Of a stretch of DNA of 64,000 nucleotides, positions 8,854-17,582 are shown one piece after another (the stretch's first letter is position 1; each line of letters begins with the position of its first letter). Where the stretch lies: positions 62,001 to 126,000 of the forward strand of contig NZ_LZMH01000002.1 in assembly GCF_001673635.1 (NCBI RefSeq). Direction: 5' to 3'. The stretch comes from Mycobacterium asiaticum. GTDB lineage: Bacteria; Actinomycetota; Actinomycetes; Mycobacteriales; Mycobacteriaceae. Both the position numbers and the translations under genes were made by a program. The notes beneath the pieces are model-generated. The model was not told the DNA's origin. It made no database searches and saw nothing but the letters and a program-made list of their open reading frames with translations.

Positions 8854-8871
8854 CCCGGGTCCAGGTGGCGC

Positions 8872-9564
8872 TCAGCCCAGAGCTTTGAGCAGTTCCTGCG
8901 CCAGCGGCCCGGCGGAGGCGGGGTTCTGCCCGGTGTAGAGGTTGCGGTCGACCGTCGTGAAGGGCTTCCACACTTCGCCGCGGACGAAGTCGATGCCCGC
9001 GTTGACCAACTCGTCCTCCACCGTCCAACGGGCTTTTTCGCGCAGGCCCACCCCGTCCTCTTCGTCATTGGTGAAGGCGGTCACCCGGTAGCCGGCGAAG
9101 GGTGTTGTGCCGTTGCGACGCGTAGCCAAAATCGCGGCGGGCGCATGGCAGACGATTGCCAGCGGCTTGCCCGACGCGAGCGCCGTGACGAGCAGACGCC
9201 CGGAGTCGGCGTCCCGCGACAGGTCTTCCATCGGGCCGTGGCCGCCCGGGTAGAAGACGGCGTCATAGTCGTCCAGCCGAACGCTGGCCAATTCGATTGG
9301 CCTGCGCAACTCCTCGGCCTCGCGCAGCGTCTCCTCCAGCTCAAGAGCGATCTCTTCGCTGCCGGCCATCGCGGGGCGCAGGCTCATGACGTCGACGTAC
9401 GGCACCACACCGCCCGGCGTCGCGACCACAATCTCGTGTCCTGCCGCGACGAAAGCGCTGTACGGCGCGGCGAACTCTTCGGCCCAATAGCCGGTCGGGT
9501 GCCGGGTACCGTCTTTGAGTGTCCAGTAACTGGTACCCGAGACGACGAAGAGGATTTTGGCCAT
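8872..9564 (-). CDS. DJ-1/PfpI family type 1 glutamine amidotransferase-like protein
   Basis: This 230-residue protein has the nucleophile elbow AIVCHAPAAIL (Cys in a strand-turn-helix) and an upstream acidic block (AVFYPGGHGPMEDL) typical of the DJ-1/Hsp31/PfpI superfamily; it resembles the Hsp31-like glyoxalase III or chaperone group. I chose ATG 9564 (MAKILFVVSG), where the conserved first beta strand begins, over the upstream in-frame start at 9606. A TAGGTT hexamer lies 5 nt before that ATG. Function may be detoxification of reactive carbonyls, but this is inference. Confidence 0.88.
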   Translation of the reverse strand: MAKILFVVSGTSYWTLKDGTRHPTGYWAEEFAAPYSAFVAAGHEIVVATPGGVVPYVDVMSLRPAMAGSEEIALELEETLREAEELRRPIELASVRLDDYDAVFYPGGHGPMEDLSRDADSGRLLVTALASGKPLAIVCHAPAAILATRRNGTTPFAGYRVTAFTNDEEDGVGLREKARWTVEDELVNAGIDFVRGEVWKPFTTVDRNLYTGQNPASAGPLAQELLKALG

Positions 9565-9647
9565 AACCGAACCTACGTCACGCCCCATCTCACAGCCACC
9601 GGACAACCGGCGCTCAGTCCGCAGCTAAGAACCGGGCGCAACCATGG

Positions 9648-9926
9648 ATGATGACGACAATCAAGAAAACAGACACCCGGCGCCGCCGCCGGCGCACCCT
9701 TGCGGTCTTACTCGCCGGTTCGGCGACCGCCGTGACGCTGTCGCTATGCAGCGCTGGTCCGACGGCCCAGGTAGACGAGGCGGCGCCGGTGGTCGGCAAC
9801 GGCGGCTTTGCCCTTGACGACCCGCAGCCGGATCCCAATGCGAACCCGCCGGACCCTGGTTGGAGCAGCCAATCGGACCCGGGGTGGAACGCCGATCCCG
9901 GCTGGGACTTCCAGCCCTCCCCCTAA
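9648..9926 (+). CDS. small secreted Pro/Asp/Trp-rich protein
   Basis: This 92-residue protein has a strongly basic n-region (six consecutive Arg at 11-17), a hydrophobic segment (LAVLLAGSATAVTLSLCSAG) and a mature tail of about 50 residues with three DPGW repeats. It looks exported; the Cys in LSLCSAG is not a convincing lipobox. No family recognised. It is 67 nt upstream of the Pls-like gene on the same strand, but a promoter hexamer intervenes. Confidence 0.6.
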   Translation: MMTTIKKTDTRRRRRRTLAVLLAGSATAVTLSLCSAGPTAQVDEAAPVVGNGGFALDDPQPDPNANPPDPGWSSQSDPGWNADPGWDFQPSP

Positions 9927-9980
9927 ACCGGTCCCGACGGCGGGCGCCCGTCAGTTGGCTGACCGGCGAGCCGCGGCCAC

Positions 9981-9986
9981 TAGTCT
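9981..9986 (+). promoter_or_regulatory. -10 hexamer TAGTCT of a possible leaderless promoter
   Basis: TAGTCT is followed by 7 nt and then GTG 9994, the start chosen for the Pls-like synthetase. This supports a start much later than the longest open frame. Confidence 0.45.
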
Positions 9987-9993
9987 TCCTAGG

Positions 9994-12900
9994 GTGCCCG
10001 CGATCCCTGCGCAGTATCTGCTGTCTGCTGACGCACCGAGCCCGCGCACGCTGATCGACATCATCAAAGACACGGCGGCGCGGTATCCCGATGCCGCCGC
10101 GATCGACGACGGTGAGGTGCAGCTGACCTACAGCGAACTCGTCGAGGACATGAACGACAGCGTCGCCTGGCTGGCGGCACGGGGTATCGGCCGCGGCGAC
10201 CGGATCGGCATCAGGATGCCCTCGGGCAGCTACTCGCTGTACGTGGCGATCCTGGCGGTCCTAGCCGCCGGCGCGGCCTATGTGCCCGTCGACGCCGACG
10301 ACCCGGACGAGCGTGCCGAATTGGTGTTCGGCGAGGCCAATGTCGTCGCGGTGATCAGCGCCGACGGCATCGAGCGCACCCAGGGTGCCTCACGCGGCTG
10401 GCGGGCAGGGGCACCGCTGGCCCGCGACGATGCGTGGATCATCTTCACCTCCGGGTCCACCGGCACACCGAAAGGCGTCGCGGTCACGCACCGCAGCGCC
10501 GCGGCGTTCGTCGACGCCGAAGCGCGAATGTTTCTGCAGGACAATCCCATTGGACCCGGCGATCGGGTGCTGGCCGGGTTGTCGGTGGCGTTCGACGCGT
10601 CGTGCGAGGAGATGTGGCTGGCCTGGCGGCACGGCGCCTGCCTGGTGCCCGCGCCGCGATCGCTGGTGCGCAGCGGAATGGATCTGGGGCCGTGGCTGGT
10701 CACCCGCGACGTCACCGTGGTCTCGACGGTGCCCTCGCTTGCCGCGCTGTGGCCCGCCGAGGCCCTGGAAGCGGTGCGGCTGTTGATCTTCGGCGGCGAG
10801 GCGTGCCCGCCCGAGCTCGCCGAACGGCTCACCCTGGGGGTGGAGGGCGGCCGCGAAGTATGGAACACCTACGGCCCCACCGAGGCCACCGTGGTGTCCT
10901 GCGCCGCCCGGCTGGACGGAACCGGGCCAGTCAGCATCGGCCTGCCGTTAGCGGGGTGGGACCTAGCTGTCGTCGACGGCAGCGGCGCGCCGGTGAGTTA
11001 CGGCGAGACCGGCGAACTGGTCATCGGCGGTGTGGGACTGGCCCGCTACCTGGACGAGGAGAAGGACCGCGAGAAATACGGCCCGCTGCCGGCACTCGGT
11101 TGGACACGGGCGTATCGCAGCGGTGATCTGGTCCGGCTGGAACGTGACGGGCTGTATTTCTGCGGCCGCGCGGACGACCAGGTCAAGGTCGGTGGCCGCC
11201 GCATCGAGCTCGGCGAGGTGGACTCTGCGCTGGTGAACCTGAACGGCGTGAGTGGCGGTGCGGCCGCGGTCCGGCGCACCAGCACCGGAACGCCGGTACT
11301 GGTCGGCTATGTCGTCAGCGCGGATCCGTCGTTCGACATCACCAAGGCACGCGACGAACTGGCCGAGCGGCTACCGGCCGCGCTGGTGCCCCGGCTGGTG
11401 CGTATCGAGGAACTGCCCACCCGCACGTCGGGCAAGGTCGATCGGGATGCACTGCCCTGGCCGCCGCCCGGCAGTTCCGCCGACGAAGAAACACCGGACC
11501 TGGCCGGCACCGCGGGCCGGCTGGCCGGGTTGTGGCGAGATCTGCTGGGCGGCACGGTGCCTGGTCCGGAGGCCGATTTCTTCGCTCTGGGGGGTGGCTC
11601 ACTGGCGGCGGCGCAACTGGTCGCGACCCTGCGCCAGCACTACCCACAGCTCACCGTCGCCGACCTGTACGACCACCCACGACTGGGCTCGCTGGCCGGC
11701 TTCCTCGACGAACTGGAGCCGCCGCCGCAGTTGCCCGAGCGCGTGGTGCGGCCGACGCCGCTGCGCACGCAGTTGATCCAGGGCCTGTTGATCCTGCCGT
11801 TGGCCACGTTGTCGGCGCTGCAGTGGGTTACCTGGCTGGCTTTGGGGAACAACATTGCCCGTGCTGTGCATGCGGTGCCGTGGACGGTCGCGGTGGATTG
11901 GTGGCTCGTCGCGGCGGCATTCGTCATGTTCGTCACGCCGCTGGGCCGGATGGGCATCGCGGTGCTCGGCGCGCGGATCCTGCTGTGGAACGTTCGGCCG
12001 GGCAGCTACCCGCGCGGTGGGTCCGTGCATCTGCGCGTTTGGTTCGCCGAGCGGCTGGCGGCGGCGAGCGGTGCCGAAAACCTGGCGGGCGCACCGTGGC
12101 TCGTCTATTACGCACGCGCCCTCGGCGCGGACATCGGAAAGGGCGTCGACCTGCATTCGGTGCCGCCGGTGACCGGGTTGTTGACCGTCGGGCACCGCAG
12201 CGCCATCGAACCCGAAGTCGACCTGTGTGGGCACTGGATCGACGGCGACTTGTTTCACCTTGGCACGATCACGATCGGCAACGACGCGACGATCGGAGCC
12301 CGCACCACACTGCTACCCGGCGCGGTGGTCGGCAAGAACGCCGACGTGGCACCCGGTTCCGGCGTCGTCGACAAGATCAAGAACGGCCAGTACTGGAAGG
12401 GTTCGCCGGCAGCCAAATCCGGGCGGGTCAAACATCCGTGGCCCGACGAGCGACCGGCTCCGAGATCGCAGTGGGTGGCGGTCTACGGGTTGACCTCGCT
12501 GTGTCTGGCCGCGTTGCCGCTGCTGGCCCTCGCGGCCGGGCTGGTCGTGATCTGGCTGGCGGTGCGCCACACCCGCAGCCTGGCACAGGCGGTGTTGCCG
12601 GCGTTGCTATGGACGCCCGCCGCGGCGGTGACCGCGCTGGCCGCGTACGCGGTGCTGACGCTGGTCGCGGTGCGCGCTTTGTCCCTCGGGTTGCGCGAGG
12701 GCTATCACCCGGTGCGCAGCCGCACGGGGTGGCAGCTGTGGACCACCGAGCGGCTGATGGATGCCGCCCGCAACTACCTGTTTCCGTTGTACGCCAGCCT
12801 TTTCACACCCGTCTGGTTACGCGTGCTCGGCGCCCGCGTGGGCCGCGGCACCGAGATCTCGACGGTTCTGCTGACCCCCAAATTCGCGGTGATCGAGGAC

Positions 12901-13905
12901 GGCGCATTCCTGGCCGATGACACCATGGTCGCCTCCTATGAACTCGGCGGCGGCTGGATCTACGCTGCCGAGACCACCGTCGGGCGGCGCGCGTTCCTGG
13001 GCAACTCGGGCATCACCCAACCGGGACGCCGAGTGCCCGACGACGGCCTGGTTGCCGTGCTGTCGGCGACCCCGCCCAAGGCCAAACGCGGCTCGTCGTG
13101 GCTGGGCAGCCCACCGATGCGGTTGCGCCGCCGCCCCGCCGAGGCCGACGAAGAGACCACCTACCATCCGCCAACCCGGTTGAAGGTGATGCGCGCCGCG
13201 GTGGAGGTCTGTCGGGTGTTGCCGGTGTTGGTGACCGCCGCGATCGGGGTGGCGGTTCTAGGCGTATTGCAGGCGCTGGCAACGCGATTCGGGATCTGGT
13301 GGGCGGCGCTGGCCGGCGGGCTGGTGCTGTTATCGGCCGGCGTGGCCGCCGGTGTGGTGACCGTCGCCGCCAAATGGTTGCTGGTCGGGCGGATCAGGGC
13401 CGGCGAGCACCCGTTGTGGTCGTCGTTCGTGTGGCGCAACGAACTGGCCGACACCTTCGTCGAAACCGTTGCCGCGCCTTGGTTCGCGCGGGCGGCCAGC
13501 GGCACACCGGTGCTGAACCTGTGGCTACGGGGGTTGGGCGCGGCGATCGGCCGGGGCTCGTGGTGTGAGACCTACTGGCTGCCGGAGGCAGATCTGATCA
13601 CCCTCGGCGCCGGCAGCACGGTGAACCGCGGCTGCGTGGTCCAGACGCATCTGTTCCATGATCGGATCATGCGCCTGGACAGCGTCGTGTTGGAGCCCGG
13701 CGCCACCCTCGGCCCGCACTGCGTCGCGCTGCCGGCGGCCAGGCTGGGAGCCGGGTCGTCCGTTGGACCCGCATCGCTGGTCGTCCGCGGCGATGAGGTA
13801 CCCGGATCGACGCGCTGGCAAGGTAATCCGGTGCGGCCCTGGCAGCAGGCCCGCAAGAAGTCCGGCCGCAAGAAAGCGGCCAGTGCCGAGGAAACCGCCG
13901 CGTGA
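9994..13905 (+). CDS. Pls/PosA-type non-ribosomal peptide synthetase (A-PCP plus membrane/hexapeptide terminal domains)
   Basis: This 1303-residue protein begins with an adenylation domain (core motif FTSGSTGTPKG about residue 150; YGPTEAT; SGDLVRL), followed by a carrier domain with FFALGGGSLAA (phosphopantetheine Ser about 536). The rest, about 750 residues, alternates transmembrane pairs with three left-handed-helix hexapeptide blocks (about 740-800, 945-1020, 1180-1270). There is no condensation or thioesterase domain. This layout is that of epsilon-poly-lysine synthetase (Pls) and PosA, where the tail catalyses iterative amide formation at the membrane. Substrate-pocket positions read roughly D-A-E-L-W-T; the acidic third residue would suit a cationic amino acid. 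It is translationally coupled to an M1 peptidase. Confidence 0.85.
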   Translation: MPAIPAQYLLSADAPSPRTLIDIIKDTAARYPDAAAIDDGEVQLTYSELVEDMNDSVAWLAARGIGRGDRIGIRMPSGSYSLYVAILAVLAAGAAYVPVDADDPDERAELVFGEANVVAVISADGIERTQGASRGWRAGAPLARDDAWIIFTSGSTGTPKGVAVTHRSAAAFVDAEARMFLQDNPIGPGDRVLAGLSVAFDASCEEMWLAWRHGACLVPAPRSLVRSGMDLGPWLVTRDVTVVSTVPSLAALWPAEALEAVRLLIFGGEACPPELAERLTLGVEGGREVWNTYGPTEATVVSCAARLDGTGPVSIGLPLAGWDLAVVDGSGAPVSYGETGELVIGGVGLARYLDEEKDREKYGPLPALGWTRAYRSGDLVRLERDGLYFCGRADDQVKVGGRRIELGEVDSALVNLNGVSGGAAAVRRTSTGTPVLVGYVVSADPSFDITKARDELAERLPAALVPRLVRIEELPTRTSGKVDRDALPWPPPGSSADEETPDLAGTAGRLAGLWRDLLGGTVPGPEADFFALGGGSLAAAQLVATLRQHYPQLTVADLYDHPRLGSLAGFLDELEPPPQLPERVVRPTPLRTQLIQGLLILPLATLSALQWVTWLALGNNIARAVHAVPWTVAVDWWLVAAAFVMFVTPLGRMGIAVLGARILLWNVRPGSYPRGGSVHLRVWFAERLAAASGAENLAGAPWLVYYARALGADIGKGVDLHSVPPVTGLLTVGHRSAIEPEVDLCGHWIDGDLFHLGTITIGNDATIGARTTLLPGAVVGKNADVAPGSGVVDKIKNGQYWKGSPAAKSGRVKHPWPDERPAPRSQWVAVYGLTSLCLAALPLLALAAGLVVIWLAVRHTRSLAQAVLPALLWTPAAAVTALAAYAVLTLVAVRALSLGLREGYHPVRSRTGWQLWTTERLMDAARNYLFPLYASLFTPVWLRVLGARVGRGTEISTVLLTPKFAVIEDGAFLADDTMVASYELGGGWIYAAETTVGRRAFLGNSGITQPGRRVPDDGLVAVLSATPPKAKRGSSWLGSPPMRLRRRPAEADEETTYHPPTRLKVMRAAVEVCRVLPVLVTAAIGVAVLGVLQALATRFGIWWAALAGGLVLLSAGVAAGVVTVAAKWLLVGRIRAGEHPLWSSFVWRNELADTFVETVAAPWFARAASGTPVLNLWLRGLGAAIGRGSWCETYWLPEADLITLGAGSTVNRGCVVQTHLFHDRIMRLDSVVLEPGATLGPHCVALPAARLGAGSSVGPASLVVRGDEVPGSTRWQGNPVRPWQQARKKSGRKKAASAEETAA

Positions 13906-15224
13906 AATCGTCCAACGGCAAAGCCACTTCGCACGAGGTGGTCGATCCCTACCTTCCGCAGAACGGTAACTTCGGCTACACGGTGTCGCGTTATGAGCTG
14001 GACCTGGAATACCGGGTGGCGAGCAACCGGCTGTCGGGAACGGCGACCATCACCGCGGTCACCGTCACCGAGCTGGCGGATTTCACCCTCGATCTGTCCG
14101 GCGCGTTGTCGGTCTCGAAGGTGTCGGTGAACGGCAAGCGTGCTTCCCGCTTCAGTTGCCGTGGCGGCAAACTGCGCATCACACTGCCGGCCAAACTGTC
14201 TACCGGTGCCGCGATGTCGATCGTGGTGCGCTATGGCGGTAACCCCAAACCGCTCCGGACACTCTGGGGCGACGTGGGTTTCGAGGAACTGTCCGACGGT
14301 GCCCTGGTTGCCGGCCAGCCCAACGGAGCGGCGTCCTGGTTTCCCTGTGACGACCATCCCAGCGCCAAGGCCGCCTTCCGGATCCGGATCAGCACCGAGA
14401 GTGGCTACCAGGTGGTCGCGAACGGCAAGCTGATGTCGCGCCGGGCCCGGGCGTCGCAGACCGTCTGGATCTACGAGCAGCCGGAGCCGACATCCACCTA
14501 CCTCATCACTCTGCAGATCGGCGTCTACGAGACCGCCCGGTTGGCCCGGACTCCGATCACGATGCGAGCCGCGTTGCCGGAACGTCTCAGAGCCGAATTC
14601 GAACACGACTTCGCCCGGCAACCCGACATGGTGAAACTGTTCATCGACCTGTTCGGACCCTATCCCCTGGCGGACGGCTACACCGTCGTGGTCACCGACG
14701 ACGACCTGGACATTCCCCTTGAGGCACAGGGTATCTCGATCTTCGGGGCCAATCACTGCGACGGCACCCGGGACAGCGAACGGCTCATCGCCCACGAGTT
14801 GGCGCATCAGTGGTTCGGCAACTCGGTGACGGCGCGCCAGTGGCGCGAGATCTGGTTGCACGAGGGCTTCGCCTGCTACGCCGAATGGCTTTGGTCGGAG
14901 CACAGCGGCGGTCCGGATGCCGACGAGCTTGCGCACCGGTACCACCACGAGCTCGCGCAGCAGCCGCAGGACCTGCTGCTGACCGATCCGGGACCGCGCC
15001 GCATGTTCGACGACCGGGTGTACAAACGGGGCGCGCTGACCCTGCATGCCCTGCGCCGTCAGCTGGGTGACGAGAAATTCTTTGCGCTGCTGCGGGATTG
15101 GACCAAACGGCATCGGCACGCGACCGCCGTCACCGACGACTTCACCGGTCTGGCCGCCAACTACGCCGACGAGTCGCTGCGACCGTTATGGGAGGCTTGG
15201 CTGTTCTCGACGGACGTCCCCTGA
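13902..15224 (+). CDS. M1 family zinc aminopeptidase
   Basis: This 440-residue protein has the M1 catalytic site intact: H298-E-L-A-H302 with the third ligand Glu321 in WLHEGFACY, and a following Tyr region. It contains the N-terminal beta domain (FTLDLSG, PNGAASWFPCDDHPS) but lacks the long C-terminal helical domain of PepN, as in short bacterial M1 enzymes. It should remove N-terminal residues from peptides. The GTG start overlaps the stop of the Pls-like gene by 4 nt (GTGA). Such tight coupling suggests a functional link, perhaps in processing the Pls product. Confidence 0.92.
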   Translation: MKSSNGKATSHEVVDPYLPQNGNFGYTVSRYELDLEYRVASNRLSGTATITAVTVTELADFTLDLSGALSVSKVSVNGKRASRFSCRGGKLRITLPAKLSTGAAMSIVVRYGGNPKPLRTLWGDVGFEELSDGALVAGQPNGAASWFPCDDHPSAKAAFRIRISTESGYQVVANGKLMSRRARASQTVWIYEQPEPTSTYLITLQIGVYETARLARTPITMRAALPERLRAEFEHDFARQPDMVKLFIDLFGPYPLADGYTVVVTDDDLDIPLEAQGISIFGANHCDGTRDSERLIAHELAHQWFGNSVTARQWREIWLHEGFACYAEWLWSEHSGGPDADELAHRYHHELAQQPQDLLLTDPGPRRMFDDRVYKRGALTLHALRRQLGDEKFFALLRDWTKRHRHATAVTDDFTGLAANYADESLRPLWEAWLFSTDVP

Positions 15225-15623
15225 TCACAGGTTTGCGAGGTCGTCGGGTACGTCCACGGCGTGCTGCTGCAAGACCTCGAGCGGCACCACCTCGAGCGTG
15301 CGCTCATGGGTGGACGCCAGGACCACCGGAGCGGCGCACCCGTCATGATGAGCGCGCAACCAGTTCACCGCGGTGACACACCAGCGGTCACCCGGCAGCA
15401 AGCCGGGAAACCGGTACTCGGGCACCGGCGTGGACAGGTCGTTGCCGATGGACCGCTGGTGCTCGAGGAACTCCGTGGTGACGACCGCGCAGATGGTGTG
15501 CAAACCGCGGTCCTGGTCGCCGGTGGAACAGCAGCCATCCCGGTAGAAGCCGGTGACCGGCTCATTCCCGCAGGGTTCCAGCGAACCACCGAGCACGTTG
15601 CGATCAGGCAGGCGATCGGACAT
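15225..15623 (-). CDS. DUF2237 family protein
   Basis: This 132-residue protein matches the DUF2237 pattern: NVLGGSLEPCGNEPVTGFYRDG near the N-terminus, HTICAVVTTEFLEHQRSIGNDL, and FPGLLPGDRWCVTAVNWL. The family is small, cytosolic, widespread and functionally uncharacterised. The chosen ATG follows a GATACT hexamer by 6 nt, and longer in-frame extension is non-conserved. Its stop abuts that of the M1 peptidase gene with no spacer. Confidence 0.85.
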   Translation of the reverse strand: MSDRLPDRNVLGGSLEPCGNEPVTGFYRDGCCSTGDQDRGLHTICAVVTTEFLEHQRSIGNDLSTPVPEYRFPGLLPGDRWCVTAVNWLRAHHDGCAAPVVLASTHERTLEVVPLEVLQQHAVDVPDDLANL

Positions 15624-15740
15624 GCGCCTAGTATCGCGCTTTCCAACGGATTGTCGCCCCCTAAACGGCGGCCATCCTCGAACCCACTGCAGGCCGGCGC
15701 CGACCACGCTTTCGGCAGCGGCGGCTTTGCTGCTCGGTGG

Positions 15741-15746
15741 TAGGTT
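15741..15746 (+). promoter_or_regulatory. -10 hexamer TAGGTT of a probable leaderless promoter
   Basis: TAGGTT lies 7 nt before GTG 15754. The same TAGGTTCAGC block precedes the paralogous gene at 20622, so promoter and gene seem to have been duplicated together. Confidence 0.55.
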
Positions 15747-15753
15747 CAGCGGC

Positions 15754-16146
15754 GTGATACTCACCGGAGCCTTCCTGGCCGACGCCGCCGCCGTCGTCGA
15801 CAACAAACTCAATGTGTCTGGCGGGGTGCTCTCCCGCTTCGCGCTCGGGCCCGAACGGTCGGCCCGCTTTGTACTGGTCGTCCTGACTCAGGCCGAGCCC
15901 GGTAGCACCGACCGAATGCTCAAGATCGAGATGCGGCCGCCGACCGACGAGGACCCGATCCGGCTGGAGTTCGAGGTTCCGGAAGCCTCCGTAGCGGAGT
16001 TCCCGGGGTTCGCCTTCTTCGAGTTGCAGCTCCGGTTGCCTTCCAACGGCCGATGGGTCCTGGTGGTCAGCGGCGGCACCGGAGCCATCTCGCTGCCGGT
16101 GCTGGTAACCGACTACGTGCCCCAGGAATCGTCACTGGGCCTTTAG
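15754..16146 (+). CDS. conserved hypothetical protein, DUF6941-like paralogue 3
   Basis: This 130-residue protein begins ILTGAFLADAAAVVDNKLNV, the core of the family, and continues with a RFVLVVLTQAEPG strand, the RPPTDEDPIRLEFE segment and a C-terminal GRWVLVVSGGTGAISLPVLV. It is about 60 percent identical by eye to the gene at 20622. GTG 15754 is preferred because it follows a TAGGTT hexamer and marks where conservation begins. Its stop overlaps the LLM gene stop (TTAG). Function unknown; no catalytic residues stand out. Confidence 0.72.
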   Translation: MILTGAFLADAAAVVDNKLNVSGGVLSRFALGPERSARFVLVVLTQAEPGSTDRMLKIEMRPPTDEDPIRLEFEVPEASVAEFPGFAFFELQLRLPSNGRWVLVVSGGTGAISLPVLVTDYVPQESSLGL

Positions 16147-17108
16147 GCCAGCGCCGGCAACACGGAGTCGGTGAGCAGTTGCACCGACTTCCATGCTTCG
16201 TCGACCGGCATGCCACCCACCAACGGGTGCAGCACGATCGGGCCGTAATACTCGGCCTCCCGCACCTCGGCGATGAGCTCATCGGGTGTCAGGAACCGGT
16301 ACCTACCCGAAGCCCTCACCTCGTCGAGCGTCTGAACGCCGGGCAGGTGCATCAGGGACCGTTCGTCGGCTGACCATCCGCCGTATGTGACCGCCTCCCA
16401 GAGGATGTAGTCGCCGAGCTCGGCCCACGCCCGGTCCGGGTCCTCGTGCAGGAAGATCATCCCGCGGTTCACCGGTCCCGGCATGATCACGAACGGTGTC
16501 GCCCCGGCCTCAGCGCACAGCTGCCGGTAGTGCTCCGCGACGTCGGGCAGGTGGTCGGCCAGGCTGAGCGGCAAGCGGAACCGTGCCGCGCGCCGGGCGG
16601 TGGCACGTGAGCCGCCACCGACGTACAGCGGCGGGTGTGGCTTCGTCCATGTCCCGGTGCAGACACCCGTGTCGGTCCCTGACCAGATGGAGAGCATCCG
16701 CTCGATCAAGATGTCCATCAGCTTGCCCCGCCGGCTGAAATCGACTCCCAGGGAATCGAATTCGACAGTCCGATAGCCCAGTCCCACCGTGGTGTGCAGC
16801 CTGCCCCGGCTCATGTTGTCGACCAGCGCGATGTCCTCGGCCAGCCGCACCGGATTCCACATCGGTCCGAGCGCACAATCCACACTGGCGATCAACCGTG
16901 ACGTTCGGGCCAAAAACATCGACGCGGCCATGATCGGGTTGCAGCTCCAGCCGTGCCCGGTGACGTGGTGTTCGTCGACGCTGATTGTGGTGATACCCCG
17001 CGACTCACCCCATTGCGCCAGTTCCAGTGCGGCACGGATCAACTCGCCCTGTGTGCGCGGATCACCGTGGGGCGAGCCGAAGTTGAAGCGCAGCACAATC
17101 AGCAGCAT
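16143..17108 (-). CDS. LLM class flavin/F420-dependent oxidoreductase
   Basis: This 321-residue protein shows the luciferase-like fold: VDEHHVTGHGW near residue 45, the GRLHTTVGLGYRTVEFDSLGVDF block and HPPLYVGGGS, all typical of LLM enzymes, which in mycobacteria mostly use F420 or FMN. It is the last gene of a minus-strand operon: sulfotransferase, MBL hydrolase, VOC protein, LLM. It lies 6 nt after the VOC stop. It would oxidise or reduce a common pathway intermediate; the substrate is unknown. Confidence 0.9.
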   Translation of the reverse strand: MLLIVLRFNFGSPHGDPRTQGELIRAALELAQWGESRGITTISVDEHHVTGHGWSCNPIMAASMFLARTSRLIASVDCALGPMWNPVRLAEDIALVDNMSRGRLHTTVGLGYRTVEFDSLGVDFSRRGKLMDILIERMLSIWSGTDTGVCTGTWTKPHPPLYVGGGSRATARRAARFRLPLSLADHLPDVAEHYRQLCAEAGATPFVIMPGPVNRGMIFLHEDPDRAWAELGDYILWEAVTYGGWSADERSLMHLPGVQTLDEVRASGRYRFLTPDELIAEVREAEYYGPIVLHPLVGGMPVDEAWKSVQLLTDSVLPALA

Positions 17109-17114
17109 GTCCGG

Positions 17115-17582
17115 CTACCGGGCCTGCGATCGCACGAAGCCGGCAAAGTCGGGGAACAGAGCGCGATCCACGATTTCAATGCGCGTGCCGAATGGGTCGA
17201 CGTAATAGGCGAACAGCCCCAGTTCGGTGTCCGGCACGTCGGCGGTCATCTCGAACACGAAGCCGTTGTCCTGCAACGATCGAGCCGCCTCGGCGAGATC
17301 ATCGGTGAAATAGCCGACGTGGTGCACTGCGTTGCCGGGCGCCGCGGTCCAGGGAGTGCCCGGAACCTCCTGCAGGAGTTCGAGATAAGGGGCCTGCACG
17401 GAGTAGACGATCGTGGAGGTCAACTCACGCGTGCCGGTGGTCGTCCGGAACGGCAGCGTGTAGCTCATCGGGCTGATCCACCGGTAACCGGCCAGAGCGG
17501 TGAGGCGGGACATCGCGGCGTCGAGGTCGGGCACCACCACACCGGTGTGGTAGAGGTCTTCGGGTTTCAGCGAAGCGGTCAC
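17115..17582 (-). CDS. VOC (glyoxalase/dioxygenase superfamily) protein
   Basis: This 155-residue protein has paired beta-alpha-beta-beta-beta modules: LYHTGVVVPDLDAAMSRL at the start and VHHVGYFTDDLAEAARSL in the second half. Likely metal ligands are the His of YHTG, a Glu (YLELLQE), the His of VHHVG and the Glu of IEIVD. I chose GTG 17582, which forms a GTGA overlap with the MBL gene stop; an in-frame ATG at 17612 would overlap further. It may act as a lyase, isomerase or dioxygenase. Operon context suggests a catabolic step. Confidence 0.82.
   Translation of the reverse strand: MTASLKPEDLYHTGVVVPDLDAAMSRLTALAGYRWISPMSYTLPFRTTTGTRELTSTIVYSVQAPYLELLQEVPGTPWTAAPGNAVHHVGYFTDDLAEAARSLQDNGFVFEMTADVPDTELGLFAYYVDPFGTRIEIVDRALFPDFAGFVRSQAR

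Noticed and set aside
9808..9993. A longer N-terminus for the Pls-like synthetase
   Set aside because: The extension overlaps the small secreted-protein gene in another frame and lacks domain similarity; GTG 9994 has a promoter hexamer.
13572..15119. A 515-codon frame opposite the M1 peptidase
   Set aside because: It is a high-GC shadow of two well supported plus-strand genes; no domain pattern.
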